Shown: positions 34,884 to 45,290 of the stretch, one piece after another
Layout: every line of letters starts with the position of its first letter
Position numbering within the stretch: the stretch's first letter is position 1
Assembly: GCA_947359465.1 (NCBI GenBank)
Contig: OX375872.1
Location: 133,412,011 to 133,476,010, forward strand
DNA length: 64,000 nucleotides
Reading direction: 5' to 3'
Origin: Metellina segmentata
Taxonomy: Eukaryota; Arthropoda; Arachnida; Araneae; Tetragnathidae
Notes under the pieces: model-generated
What the model was told of the DNA's origin: nothing
Database searches by the model: none
The model's input: only the letters and a program-made list of their open reading frames with translations
Position numbers and translations under genes: made by a program

Positions 34884-35655
34884 GGTACAGCTACAGTCTA
34901 CGTTTATGAGCGGTGGCTATGGAGATTTTTTTTGGCGCATCTTCTAATGTCGCCAAGGAAATAATTATTTCAAAAATCTTTTTTCTTTCAAAAATATTTT
35001 TCTTTTTACAACGGAAAATGAAAGATTAAAAACAAATTTGAGAACGTTTTGAAAGGTATGTTTTTTAAAAACTTTCACAAAAAGTAATGAGCTTAAACAC
35101 ATTTCGAAACACAATTGTGAACAAGCAGAAAAATTAAACTGCAAATGTTGGGTAAGAAAAAAAACCAATGAAACATCAATTACACTAAATACAGTGGACA
35201 TGTTGAAAAAGAAAAAGATTTTTTAAAAGAAAAAAGCAAGAAATAATACAACATGATACATCAGAACTGTTCCGAGAAAAAAAAATTATTAAACAAGAAT
35301 ATTCCACAAATGGCGAAAAAACAATACCATGTCAAAACTCTGCCGTGAAAAAAAATTATAAAAAAATACAAATTCCACAACTGTAGAAATATAGATAAAT
35401 GAATCAATGGTATCAAAGAAAAAAATTTCAAACGAACTAATGAAATCAAACGACTTTAACGGATTTTGGAAGAATTTTCTAGAATATTCAAAATGAAAAT
35501 TAAAAGTTACCGTTTGCCGAGGTTGCCATGAAAACTACAATAACCGTAAATATAGATGGATTGCTTTAATCTACCGTAACTCGCTACTAGAAGTGCGCCA
35601 CAAAAAATCGCCAAGGCCGTTGCCACTGCTCATAAACGTAGAGTGTAGCTGTACC
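34884..35655. mobile_element. Non-autonomous hAT-type element, 772 bp
   Basis: Inverted ends GGTACAGCTACAGTCTACGT (left) and GGTACAGCTACACTCTACGT (right, read inward), continuing through TTATGAGC. The 8-bp target duplication AAAATGTA lies at 34876-34883 and 35656-35663. No transposase coding capacity was seen; both strands carry only short Phe/Leu-rich frames. The 8-bp duplication points to hAT, though the terminal sequence is not a typical CAGNG. Confidence 0.85.
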
Positions 35656-35825
35656 AAAATGTATTCACACTTGTTATATTTCTGAAAAAAAAAGTTATTA
35701 GATTAATTTTAATTTCGACAGTACCCTAGTCATTTTTTAAAAGTTATGTTTGATAGCCGACACTAATATGTATCAACACTTGTTAATGTTTTTGATAGCA
35801 GCCAGTTCTTATCTCCGTTAAGAGT

Positions 35826-36135
35826 GTAGCCGACCAGCTGGTCTCATGGTTGAGGTTCCTGGTTCGAATCCGGGTCAATGCATGGATGTTTCTAAACGTC
35901 TGGTGTAGAGGCGGCTGGTGCACCTTAAATCTGTCGTGGCCGAAAGCCTTCACGTTGGGTTGGTGTGGAAGTTTGGAAAGTGGGGTGACAGCTCAGGAGT
36001 TGCATCGTCATCTGACCGTGGTTCAAAATGACGTGGTGTTGTCCTCGGATATTTTCCTTAAGGGATTGATCCCGGACCGTTGTCAATAGCCCTTTGTGTT
36101 GCTCTAGTACGACGTTAATTAAAATCACCTTACCG
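35826..36135 (+). repeat. SINE family A, near full length
   Basis: Head GCCGACCAGCTGGTCTCATGGTTGAGG (with a deletion before the B-box GGTTCGAATCC) through GACGTTAATTAAAATCACC. Confidence 0.85.
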
Positions 36136-36144
36136 TTAAGTATG

Positions 36145-36235
36145 TACGGGCTTTACGGACCCGAGGTACTGCAGTGATCTTTTCTTCTTGCCATAAGGTT
36201 TAATGTCTTTACCAAACACGGGTTTTCCACTCTAG
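36145..36235 (+). repeat. Short dispersed repeat (third copy)
   Basis: GGGCTTTACGGACCCGAGG to TTTACCAAACACGG matches 10628 and 19120. Confidence 0.55.
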
Positions 36236-36314
36236 TATTTAGAAAAGACCATAGACCTCATAGTGATAAGTTCCCGGTATACTCAATTGATCTGCTTTTA
36301 TCCCAATACGACTG

Positions 36315-36820
36315 CTCCCCCGGGAGCAGAAAGTGCTTAAAATTGCGATGTACGTCACAAAACAAAAACTCTTTGCAGAACAATTTTTCCTTAATTTTAT
36401 CAAAATTGTGGCCGATTTTTTATCAATCATAAGTTACGATGTTCTTCAGTGCAAATTGCGCTCCTTGCCACACCTTTTTTTTTCTCTTTTAGCTACGGAA
36501 CAACCTCCCTACACTGCCTAAATTACCACAAACACTTTATAATAACACACTTTCTATGTCAATGACAAAATATTTAACTTTGAAAGTTATTGACAGAGTT
36601 TCAAATTTTGAAAGTTTACCTTTTTTTAAATAAAGTAAGTTTATTAATTTTGATGTGTTTTATTATAAACATTTAATACATATTTAGCCGATGGTGATTG
36701 TGTTTTACGTGTGTTTGATTTTACTACAGTTTTCAAAATTCGGCCAAAATGCCTACAGAACAATTGCAATTGCTTGGAGTTGTGTTGCAGAACACTGAAT
36801 ATAATTCTGCACCTGGGCTG
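36315..36820 (-). repeat. Dispersed ~490-bp repeat, inverted copy 2
   Basis: Reverse complement of 9655-10140, with the shared ends GGTGCAGAATTATATTCAG and AGGAAAAATTGTTCTGCAAA. The frames of 62-86 codons across it are not genes. Confidence 0.75.
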
Positions 36821-36979
36821 CTCCTTAACCATTATCTTTCGGTTTCACATTTTCTTTTACCTTGTCCTGTGTTTGGAGCAGCTTGAGCAAATAGGTCTTA
36901 TCCGCAACACATTCCCCAAACAGCTAACCAAAAAACCCAAACTTAAGAACTCACGAAGCAGATATTTTTAACCTCTGTT

Positions 36980-37880
36980 AGTCGCAATCGTTGCGAGTAG
37001 TGTAGTGTTACTATTATACCCCACAATACAATCAATGCCTAAATAACTACACCTTTTAAAGGAATCAATGGATTCTTTCAACCTTTTGAAGGACTGTTGA
37101 CCCTTTTCCTGCAATAGAATCCTCTGAAAAGAAAAACTAGTGGTCATTCCTTTGAATAAAATTCTTTGGAAAGAAACCACTGTTCCTTTGCTCGAAATAG
37201 AATTCTTTGGAAAGAAACTATTGGTACTTTCCTTGGTATAGAATCCTCTGAAAAGAAACTACTGTTACATTCCTTCAAATAGAATCATTTGGACAGAAAT
37301 TCTTGCTTGCTATATTGGAAAGAAACTATTGGTCTTTTCCCTGGAATAGAATTCTATGGAAAGAAACTATTGGTATTTTCCTTGGAATAGAATCGTTTGG
37401 AAAAAAACTATAGTTACAATTCATGGATAAAAACTAGTGGTAATTTCCTTGGAATAGAATCCTTTGGTAAGAAACTATTGGTTCTTTACTTGGAATAGAA
37501 TCCATTGGAAATAAACTATTGGTCTTTTCTTTGGAATAGAATCCTTTGGAAAGAAACTATTTGTCCTTTCCTTGGAATATAATCCTTTGGAAAGTAGCTA
37601 TTGTTACATTCCTTGGAAAAAACTAGTGGTACTTTCCTTGGAATAGAATCCTTTAGAAAGAAACAATTGGTCCTTTTCTTGGAATATAATTTTTTCAAAC
37701 CGTTCTATTGGTCCTTTTCTTGGAATATAATTTTTTCAAACCGTTCTATTGGTCCTTTTCTTGGAATATAATTTTTTCAAACCGTTTTATTGGTCCTTTT
37801 TTTAGAATATAATTTTTTCAAACCGTTCTATTAGCCCATTTTTGTTGAGTAGAATCTTTGAGAAAATTATGTTGGTCCTT
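36980..37880. repeat. ~45-bp minisatellite (GGAATAGAATCCTTTGGAAAGAAACTATTGGT type)
   Basis: About 18 units alternating TTCCTTGGAATAGAATCCTTTGG and AAAGAAACTATTGGTCC. Three units at 37680-37840 share a variant GGAATATAATTTTTTCAAACC. Source of the inverted piece at 34456-34600; diverged relatives at 29.3 and 51.6 kb. Confidence 0.9.
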
Positions 37881-38039
37881 TTCTTAGATTAAAAGTATTT
37901 TAAATATTGACAACCAACTGATACCAGCGAACTTACAAGCGCACTCAGATTCCAACTGATTGGAATAACTACCCATCCCAACCAATTGCCTGGGAGGTTT
38001 ATTTCCCTCCCCTCCAACTAATTCAGTCTCACTTCTCTG

Positions 38040-38470
38040 GCAAACCGCGATTCCTCTTCCACTATTTCGGTGGTCCGCTCACCCCGCGTCTTGTGCCGGT
38101 TTCGTGACAAGCAATCGCGAGGAATGGGGTTGATGAAGTTCAAAAGAAGGGAGAGCAGGGCGAACCCCAGACGGAGATGGACAGTAGACGGTCCACCCAC
38201 GCTCGGCGGACCTCACATCACCTTCCTCGTTTCAGTCACGACGCGCACAGCGGCAGACCAGCTCTCCTCAATAGGTTACATCGAGCACTCAATTGGCGCG
38301 ACACCTTTCCTGGCTTTGTGGGATCCAGGCGAGGAGAGAATCCTGACCGCAGAGGTTGAGGCGATTGTTTCTTTCCCTTCGGGGTGGTGGTCAGTTTGAT
38401 CCATTGATTGTGCGGTGTTTCAATTGCTGGATGAGTGTTTTCTTTGGTTCGGTTTAACCCTCTGGGCATC
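38040..38470 (+). other. GC-richer segment with 109-codon frame, unrecognised
   Basis: Clearly GC-richer than its surroundings. A plus frame at 38070-38399 reads MVRSPRVLCRFRDKQSRGMG ... FPSGWWSV, with no domain I recognise. The first 50 bases (CTCTGGCAAACCGCGATTCC) have a diverged match at 34675, so part is repetitive. It could be an exon remnant or an unclassified repeat. Confidence 0.3.
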
Positions 38471-38597
38471 GAATGACCCGTTGTGTTGCTCCAGTGCGGC
38501 GTTAATTGACCACCTATATACCTACCCTCTGAGCATCTCGAGATTTCCGAGTAGTGTGGGATCTCTTTTACCCCTTAACTCATTTTATGACTAAACA

Positions 38598-39765
38598 CAG
38601 AGGCTGTTCACACATTTTTCAGACAATGTATATTGTATTCACAAAACTAAATTACATAAAATTCTTGTGTTTTAAATGTTCTATTTGATAGCCCTTATTC
38701 TGAACTATCTTTCAACACCGTAATTTACAGGATAATAATGCCTTTTGAAGTGTCAGAAGAGGTATTCTATCCCATTCCTCCTGAACAGCTTTCCAGAGTC
38801 CTGTAAGGGTTGTGGCACGACGTTTGGATAATGCAGATTTTAAAAGTCCGAAAGCACCAAAATCCATAGGTGATTCATCGGGAGATTTAGTAGGGATATC
38901 AGTGAAGGGTATGGTCTTGATACCGTTTTTTGTTCCATTTCTTTTAGGAAATTTACAGTGGATTTTGATGTGTGACTGCTTGCTTTGTCTTGATGGAGTT
39001 CCACAGATTGATGGCACTGTGTGTAAAGCGATGGTATTTTATTCAGAAATATTGGCGATAAAATATGTTCCTGATAGTATTTGGAGTTAATCTTGACATT
39101 TTTTTTCCACTCTCTTTATTTTTAACTTGCCATTATATGAAAAACCAGCAACAATCATGAATCCCTTATAAAAACTTCATAGTGTTTCTCATATAGAATT
39201 CGGCAGCGTGTCCTGCGTTCAGCGATATGCTTTGGAGAAAGACGATGCACATTGCTTTTTTTCGCTTTCTTAAGATTTAAATCAACGTTTATCATTTTGT
39301 TTACAGTGGACACCGAGCATTTTAATGATTTTGCAACTGTCCTTTGACTAGGGGGATTTTCTTTTAACACTAAACAACGTACCTTTGCAATAGTCGAAGA
39401 TGTCCGTTTCTTCCTTGGATACTTGTTTGGAATTTTTTTCCCACTTGAGGCTCCAATTTGACGTTTTTTTCCTTTCTTGTTGACGATATTACCTATCGAC
39501 GCTTTAGATATCACAAAACTATGACTCTCACATCGTTTTTGGATAACGGAATATGAATATTTCTCTTCGGAAAGAGCATAAATATAGCGTTCGAACCACT
39601 GCTTCGTTAAAAACGCCATTTTGAATAAAAACAAACCTCTCAAGCCGCAGACGATAATTTTGACTTTTATAAAAACATAGTACAACTGCAATTATTTCTT
39701 TTGCAGCAAACGATTTTTTATTACCGGTAACCAAAATCGTGTAAAAAATGTGCGAACAGCCTCTG
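38598..39765 (-). mobile_element. Mariner-like element with TIRs, inside the 147-bp repeat
   Basis: Ends CAGAGGCTGTTCACACATTT (left) and, inverted, CAGAGGCTGTTCGCACATTT (right). Flanks are CA on the left and TA on the right. The uninterrupted repeat unit reads GACTAAATATTCCC at this point, so the target was TA and the left copy has mutated. Confidence 0.88.
38712..39691 (-). pseudogene. Mariner-like transposase, broken
   Basis: The N-terminal part (39155-39691, open for 178 codons) probably starts at MAFLTKQWFERYIYALSEEKYSY, an HTH region with SVIQKRCESHSFVISKASIGNIV. A basic linker (GKKIPNKYPRKKRTSS) and a second HTH (RTVAKSLKCSVSTVNKMI) follow. Beyond 39155 the frame breaks; downstream pieces in other frames read ELHQDKASSHTSKSTVNFL, where HQDKASSH is the second catalytic Asp motif (38960-39010). 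The first Asp block and an SPDL/PMDFG block near 38860 are distorted. Normal length is about 340 residues. Not functional. Confidence 0.75.
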
Positions 39766-40099
39766 TAGTCCCATTTATTACTCGAAATAATAGTCCGTTA
39801 TGTTGATCCAGTGCCATGTTATTTCACTACCTACATACCTACCCTTTGACCATCTCGAGGTTTCCGAGTAGTGTGGGATCTCTTTTACCCCTTAACTCAT
39901 TTTATGACTAAATATTCCCATCTATTACTTGAAATAATAGTCCGTTATGTTGATCCAGTGCGATGCTATTTCACTACCTACATGCTTACCCTCTGAGCAT
40001 CTCGAGATTTCCGACTAGTGTGTGATCTCTTTTACCCCTCAACACATTTTATAACAAAATAGCCACATTTATTACTTGAAATAATCCATGGTTTCTTTT

Positions 40100-40330
40100 C
40101 ACTCGTGTGCAATGGGGACTGGTGCACGTTAAATCTGTCACCTCAAATGTCATCACGTTGGTGTGGTGTGGAAGTTTGGAGAGTGGGGTGCCAGCTCAGG
40201 GGGGACCTCGTCATCTAACTGTGGTTCATTATTACGTGGTGTTGTCATCGGATCTCTCCCTTCGGTGGTTGATCCCGGACAGTCCCCAATAGCCCCTTGT
40301 ATTGTTCCCGTGTGACGTTAATTTAAAAAA
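40100..40330 (+). repeat. SINE body, plus strand
   Basis: GGGGACTGGTGCACGTTAAATC to GTGTGACGTTAATTTAAAAAATACC; head mostly missing. Confidence 0.75.
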
Positions 40331-40339
40331 TACCAAAAA

Positions 40340-40870
40340 TTCCAAATGGTCTACTGCGTTCCGTATCTAGAAGAAAGTCTAAAGTTGAGCAATTGCACAC
40401 AAACACAAAATTCCATCATTTAAATCATCCTTTCCCGAAATAATTCGTTCGAACTTCTTACCTCGAGGAGTGCCGTAATTACCTTCTCGCAAGTCACTAC
40501 ATCGCCTACAAACCCTCATCACCCAGAGACCATGCCCATCATCAACACCGAAATCGGTCTCCCAATTAGATCCCCAAACCCCTCGGGCTTCCGAAACACC
40601 ATTAAACAACAAAGAATTTCCCTCCAGAAACACCAAGCTAGATCCGAGGACTTATTTACCACTTGTCACCGTACTTTCCCCAAGAGCAGGCACCTCTAGG
40701 TTGCGAAGATTCACTATCATCCTTTGGCTTCAGGTGCTCCAGGCATCCAGAGCTCTGACCCTCCGTGTCATTGAGTCTTAATGCAGCGAAAAGGGTTTGA
40801 ACGAGGAAACGAAAAAGCATTCAATCAATTCTTATCGGAAGATGCCGTCACGGGTTCGGAACTCCGGTCA
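40340..40870. other. Balanced-composition stretch, nothing recognised
   Basis: Less AT-rich than its surroundings and free of the repeats seen elsewhere. The 85-codon minus frame at 40379-40636 has no recognisable domain. Possibly single-copy host DNA. Confidence 0.3.
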
Positions 40871-41481
40871 AGGAAATACGATCCGCTTCCTAGAGACTAC
40901 CAATTCAGCATCTAATTGCACCGCTTAGTATTATTAGTAAGGGCACGAAAATGGTTAATTATATTTCGTTACTCAAGGCGGCAGAGTTTTTCATGGGGCC
41001 TTTTGGATGTTTCTATTCTGGATGTCTTACCCGAAGCTATTGTGGAATGGTAAAGTTAAAAGTCCTGCAGTTAATGGAAGATATGGGTTATAAGTTTTCT
41101 TTTACAGAAGAGCCTTGATTATCTGTGTTCCGATTAACCAAATATTTGTGTTACCCATTTTATGAACCTTTCGTCATCCGAAGTACGAATTTTTAGTAGC
41201 AACAGTCATTTTTGCTTGTATTTTGTATAGGTTGTTTTGTTGGACTATGCCCGCATTATCCGGGGTGGCTTCAGTTCACATTACCTCGGGAAATCAAAGT
41301 CTCCTACAGCATATAGAAAAAGTACTTTTTTTTAGAGCAGTATGCACCAGTCAAGGCAATGACATTTTCATGGGGCCATTCTAAGATTTTTATTTTGGAT
41401 GTCTTACCCGAAGCTATGGCGAAATGGTGGAGTTATACTACAGAAGTTAATGGAAGAGTGGGTTTTTAGTTTTTGTTTTTA

Positions 41482-41752
41482 CAGTTGAACCTTGATTATC
41501 TGAGCCTGTTACTATTTACTCCTATTATTCGAGTGTTTTTACTATCCGTAATACGAATCTTTCGTTGCCGTGTCTTTGTTATATCGTTAATAACAATCTT
41601 TCAGTTGCAATGATAGAGAAATGTAGCATAGTAATTTTTTTCTGTATTTCGTATGGGCGTCTTAGGAGACTACTTCCGGATTATCAAACTTTACGATTAT
41701 CCGAGGTGACCATGGTTCACATTATTTCGGATAACCAAGGTTTTAATGTATA
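41482..41752. mobile_element. pogo-like miniature element
   Basis: Ends ACAGTTGAACCTTGATTATC and, inverted, ACATTAAAACCTTGGTTATC. This is the end type I associate with pogo/Tigger (GAACC-TCGATTATCC). No coding capacity. Confidence 0.6.
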
Positions 41753-41998
41753 TAGAACCGCTTCCTAGACTACGAATTCAGTATATAATTACACCGCTTA
41801 GTATTATTAGTAAGGGAATGAAATGGGTTAATTATATTTTGTTACTCAAAGCGGTCGAGTCATGGGGCCATTCTGAGGTTTCTATTCTGAGGGTCTCACC
41901 CAAACCTACGGCGGAATTGTGGAGGTAATAGAAGATCGGGTTATAACTTATTTTACAGTAGAACCTTGATAATCTGATTTCTGAATAACAGTGTTTGT

Positions 41999-42300
41999 TG
42001 TTGTTGTTGTGTGTCTCCTGAACTGTGGTACACAAGATCAGGCCCAGTGATCTGAAGTAGGACAGACACAGAAGAAGAATACAGGTTTTATTATTTTTAC
42101 AAACACACAAATTGATCACTGGTAAAGACATAGGGGGTGCAGCTATCCACTTTTGGTGAGGAACCACTTGGGCAGGAGTCTGACTTCTTCCTCGGACATC
42201 ACATACAACCAGCCCTAGGGCAGTAGCCCTAGTCGGGAATCGAACCACGAACCCAAAGCGTGGGAGCAGAGTGCTTTATCCACTATACCGCTTGGACGGC
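41999..42300 (-). repeat. SINE with (GTT)n tail, 14-bp target duplication
   Basis: Flanked by ATAACAGTGTTTGT at 41985-41998 and 42301-42314. Minus-strand head GCCGTCCAAGCGGTATAGTG with B-box GGTTCGATTCCC. The 3' end (left side) is a GTTGTTGTTG run in plus orientation. Different body from families A and B. Confidence 0.9.
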
Positions 42301-42534
42301 ATAACAGTGTTTGTGTATGTTTTATGAGTTATCCATGTCTGTTATCCATAGTATGAATATTTTAATAGCAGTAGTAGTAACATGTAATTGTCACTCTATT
42401 CTGTATTTCGTGAAAATTTCTGTGTAAAATTGTTTAAAAGGTGACATTATGCTGCTCCAAGCCTTTAAGTATACTCCAGTTTTTTATGAGTTCACGCTGT
42501 AATTTGGTTTTGTTTCCCTAAAGCCTATTTAATT

Positions 42535-42590
42535 TTAAGGCCCGTTAAGTTGCTCTAATACGACGTTAATTAAAAAAAATACCAAATACC
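42535..42590 (+). repeat. SINE 3' tail fragment
   Basis: GCCCGTTAAGTTGCTCTAAT followed by ACGACGTTAATTAAAAA. Confidence 0.6.
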
Positions 42591-42599
42591 TATTTAATT

Positions 42600-43045
42600 T
42601 TAACTAAAATCCATGATTCTTGCTAAGAAACAAGCATTTAAATGAAAAAAATATATAGGATATTATTTTTTTTTTCATATTATTTTTTAAAGATTGAAGA
42701 AATTTTTTTTATTTTTTAATTAAAATTTTAAAAAAATAATATTTACAATATTTAAAAAATATATATATTTAAAAAAAATTTATAAATAAATACAAGTGTA
42801 AGTCGATTTGCCATGATTTAAAGCAACTGTTTGATAAAATCAGCCACTTAATGTAATCAAACTCCCAGGAACACCAAACATTGCAAAACCGCTGGTTAAA
42901 AAAGTGTGAACACTGCAGCTTATAAAAATCATTTTTACTGACAATGCCTGTTTTAATTTACAATTGCTGCCAATTTTTAATAACAATATAGCACAGCAAC
43001 GCAGTAGGAAGGATGAAAGCCAAAATATACTGTTAATTTCTTAGA
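42600..43045. other. AT-rich spacer
   Basis: Extremely A/T-rich (42640-42800 nearly pure), no gene. Confidence 0.6.
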
Positions 43046-43053
43046 ACTATTAA

Positions 43054-43541
43054 CACTTTCGCTGCCAATCTCTCGCCAGCTCGTGATGTGGCGTAAACGC
43101 TAAAGAACCAATCACGCGTCAACGCGTTATGAGGATTGATGTCTCAGTAGCCAGTCACGTGTTCGCGCGGGAAGAGCTGCGCCTCAGCATTTGTTCTCCG
43201 TCTCAAGTAGCATTACATTTAAGTGTTGGCGAGGTGTTGACGTTGAGTAAAGGTTAGAAGCTAGTTGTAAAGGTATGTGGTTTCGAATTTATAACATTAT
43301 TCGTTATTTCCAAAAAATATCTTGTAATATGAGTTGTAGAGACGATAGTTCTGCAGGGCCTTCACACACACGCCCCCCAAAAAGAAAATTCAATCTAATA
43401 AGCCTCTAACAGGTCATGAAATTGCAAATTTGTTGGCGGAGAATTCGCAAATCTATTCTGGTATTGGCTTCTGGGAAAAAACCATTTCTACGGCTGTGCA
43501 ATTACTATTAACACACCATATCAACTTTGGCAGCGAACGTG
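43054..43541 (+). mobile_element. piggyBac deletion derivative, 488 bp
   Basis: TTAA at 43050-43053 and 43542-43545. Inverted ends CACTTTCGCTGCCAA and CACGTTCGCTGCCAA. Inside, MSCRDDSSAGPSHTRPPKRK followed, after a frame break, by TGHEIANLLAENSQ (43328-43470) looks like a piggyBac transposase N-terminus. The rest of the gene is deleted. Confidence 0.8.
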
Positions 43542-43589
43542 TTAAGCTAACAGTAATTTTATTTTGAAAGGAGAGAGTAATGCATGTAT

Positions 43590-44480
43590 GTAGTTGAAAT
43601 AACGTCGCATTGGGCAACACTAAAGGGCTATTAGCGATTAGGGATGCGACATCGACAGCAAATCATCGATGTTTTGAAACATCGATGTTCAAAATTAAAA
43701 CATCGATGTTGATAATACATCGACCCCGAAACATCGATGTTTTTTTTAAATTCAGTGTATTTAAACTTTTTCCACCCATTTCTTAAAATTGGTTTAGCAA
43801 CTAGTGATGCTACATCGACAGCAAAACATCGATGCTTTTAAAATTCAGTGTATTTAAACTTTCCCCCCATTTCTTAAAACTGGTTTAGCAACGAGTCATG
43901 CAACATCGACAGCAAAACATCGATGTTCAAAATTAAAACTTCAATGTTCAAAATTAAAACATCGATGTTGATAATACATACATCGCACCAAAACCATCGA
44001 TGTTTTTAAAATTCAGTGTATTTAAACTTTTTTCCCCATTTCTTAAAACTGGTTTAGCTAATTTAACTAGTGATGCGACATCGGCTCCAATACATCGATG
44101 TTTTTATAAAACATCAATGTTTTGAAAACATCGACATCGATGTCGCATCCCTACTTTTCAGGCCTTTCACTCTTGGCCACTTTGGTCTATAAGTATGTTC
44201 AGTTTGCTGATTATAAAAATTATGCTACTTTGTTAATTTTAAAATTTTTATAACGATACTTTTTTCATTTAAAAATAAAACATCGACAACGTAAAAACAT
44301 CGGCAAAAATAAACATCGATGTTACAAAAACATCGACTCCAATACATCGATGTTTTTTTTTTAAATATCGATGTTCTGAAAACATCGACATCGATGTCGC
44401 ATCCCTATTAGCGATGGGACGGGATCAAACCCGAAGGAAAAGATCCAGACACCTCTTCATTTTGATGACGATGGAAAATG
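43590..44480 (-). repeat. SINE body split by a hAT element
   Basis: AACGTCGCATTGGGCAACAC...GGGCTATTAGCGAT, then 769 bp of hAT element, then TTAGCGATGGGACGGGATCAAACCCG and AAAGATCCAGACACC. Confidence 0.75.
43639..44407. mobile_element. hAT-derived element, AACATCGATGTT family, copy 1
   Basis: Ends TAGGGATGCGACATCGACAG and, inverted, TAGGGATGCGACATCGATGT. 8-bp target duplication TTAGCGAT at 43631-43638 and 44408-44415. The interior has many exact or one-off AACATCGATGTT palindromes in two clusters separated by a TTTGGTCTATAAGTATGTTC segment. No coding. Confidence 0.93.
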
Positions 44481-44504
44481 ATGGGAAAGTTGGCTGCATT
44501 TTGT

Positions 44505-44630
44505 CATATGACCGTGGTTCAAAGTTACGTGACGTTGTCCTCGGTTCTTTCCCTTCGGGTTTGATCCCTGACCGTCGCCGAAAGCCCGTTTTGTTTTCTA
44601 GTGCGATGTTACAAGACCTTTTTGTTTACT
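44505..44630 (+). repeat. SINE 3' fragment
   Basis: GACCGTGGTTCAAAGTTACG to CTAGTGCGATGTTAC. Confidence 0.65.
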
Positions 44631-44654
44631 TTTACCCAACTTTTTGTTGATAGG

Positions 44655-45290
44655 TAGGTATTTTTTTTTAATAAACGTCGCACTGGAGCAACACAACAGG
44701 CTACAGACGACTGTCTGGGATCAACCCCCGAAGGGAAAGAGCCGAGGACAACACCAAGTAATTTTGAACCAAGATCAGATGACGAAGTCACACCTGAGCT
44801 GACCACCCCACTCTCTAAATTCCCACGGGCCGAGGTGGCCTGCCTGGAAGTGTAACGGACTAGCAACCGGAGAACAGCGAGTTCGAATCCAACCAAAGAC
44901 CCGTCATGTACAAAGTAGGCTGGTGCACCTCAAATCTGTCGTAGCCTCAAATGTCCTCACATTGGCGTGGTGTGGAAGTTTGTAGAGTGGTATGCCAGCT
45001 CAGTGTGACCTTGTCCTCTGACCGTGGTTCAAAATTACGTGTTGTTTGGCTCGGATCTTTCCCTTCGGGGGTTGATCTCGGACAGTCGCCAAAAGCCCGT
45101 TGTGTTTTCCAGTGCGATGTTAGTTAAAATAACTACCTGCCAAACTTTCACACCACGCCAACGTGAAGACCTTTGAAGCCCATCAGATTTAACGTACAAC
45201 AGCCCTCTTTGACCGTCTTTGCCTGAATTCGAACTAGCAACCCTCTGGTTGCTTGTCAATTACTCTTCTGACTGGGTCATTACACGCAAA
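44655..45290 (-). repeat. SINE family B split by another SINE
   Basis: Minus-strand SINE 44655-44826 continues at 45142 (AAACTTTCACACCACGCCAACG) to the family B head near 45290. Confidence 0.8.
44827..45141 (+). repeat. SINE family B, full length, nested
   Basis: Head GGGCCGAGGTGGCCTGCCTG with B-box GAGTTCGAATCCAACC, shared body, tail TTAGTTAAAATAACTACCTGC. Flanked by AAATTCCCAC (44817-44826) and AAACTTTCAC (45142-45151), the target being the CTCCAAACTTCCAC block of the older SINE. Confidence 0.88.

Larger units (their letters stand above)
38523..40090. repeat. 147-bp tandem repeat, three units, first split by a mariner element
   Basis: Units start TACCCTCTGAGCATCTCGAG at 38523, 39840 (TACCCTTTGACC variant) and 39987. 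Unit 2 to unit 3 is 147 bp. Unit 1 to unit 2 is 1317 bp, which equals 149 after removing the 1168-bp insert, as expected for 147 plus a 2-bp target duplication. Confidence 0.88.
40880..42480. repeat. Irregular ~380-490-bp repeat with pogo-type ends
   Basis: Three units share CCGCTTCCTAGA, TTAGTATTATTAGTAAGGG, CATGGGGCC, TTCTATTCTG and TCTTACCCGAAGCTA (41033, 41411 and, varied, 41901). Each unit also carries an ACAGTTGAACCTTGATTATCTG / CGGATAACCAAGGTTTTAATGTA pair, as in pogo/Tigger miniature elements (41482-41752 is the best preserved). Confidence 0.7.

Noticed and set aside
39155..39691. Intact host gene encoding a 178-residue DNA-binding protein
   Set aside because: It is the N-terminal half of a mariner-like transposase lying between matching inverted ends, with the catalytic half decayed downstream.
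41832..42248. 138-codon minus frame
   Set aside because: Made of a SINE plus the flanking pogo-containing repeat; the stretch reads through the SINE head.
42640..42800. Origin or matrix-attachment site in the A/T run
   Set aside because: A/T richness alone is no evidence; nothing specific was seen.
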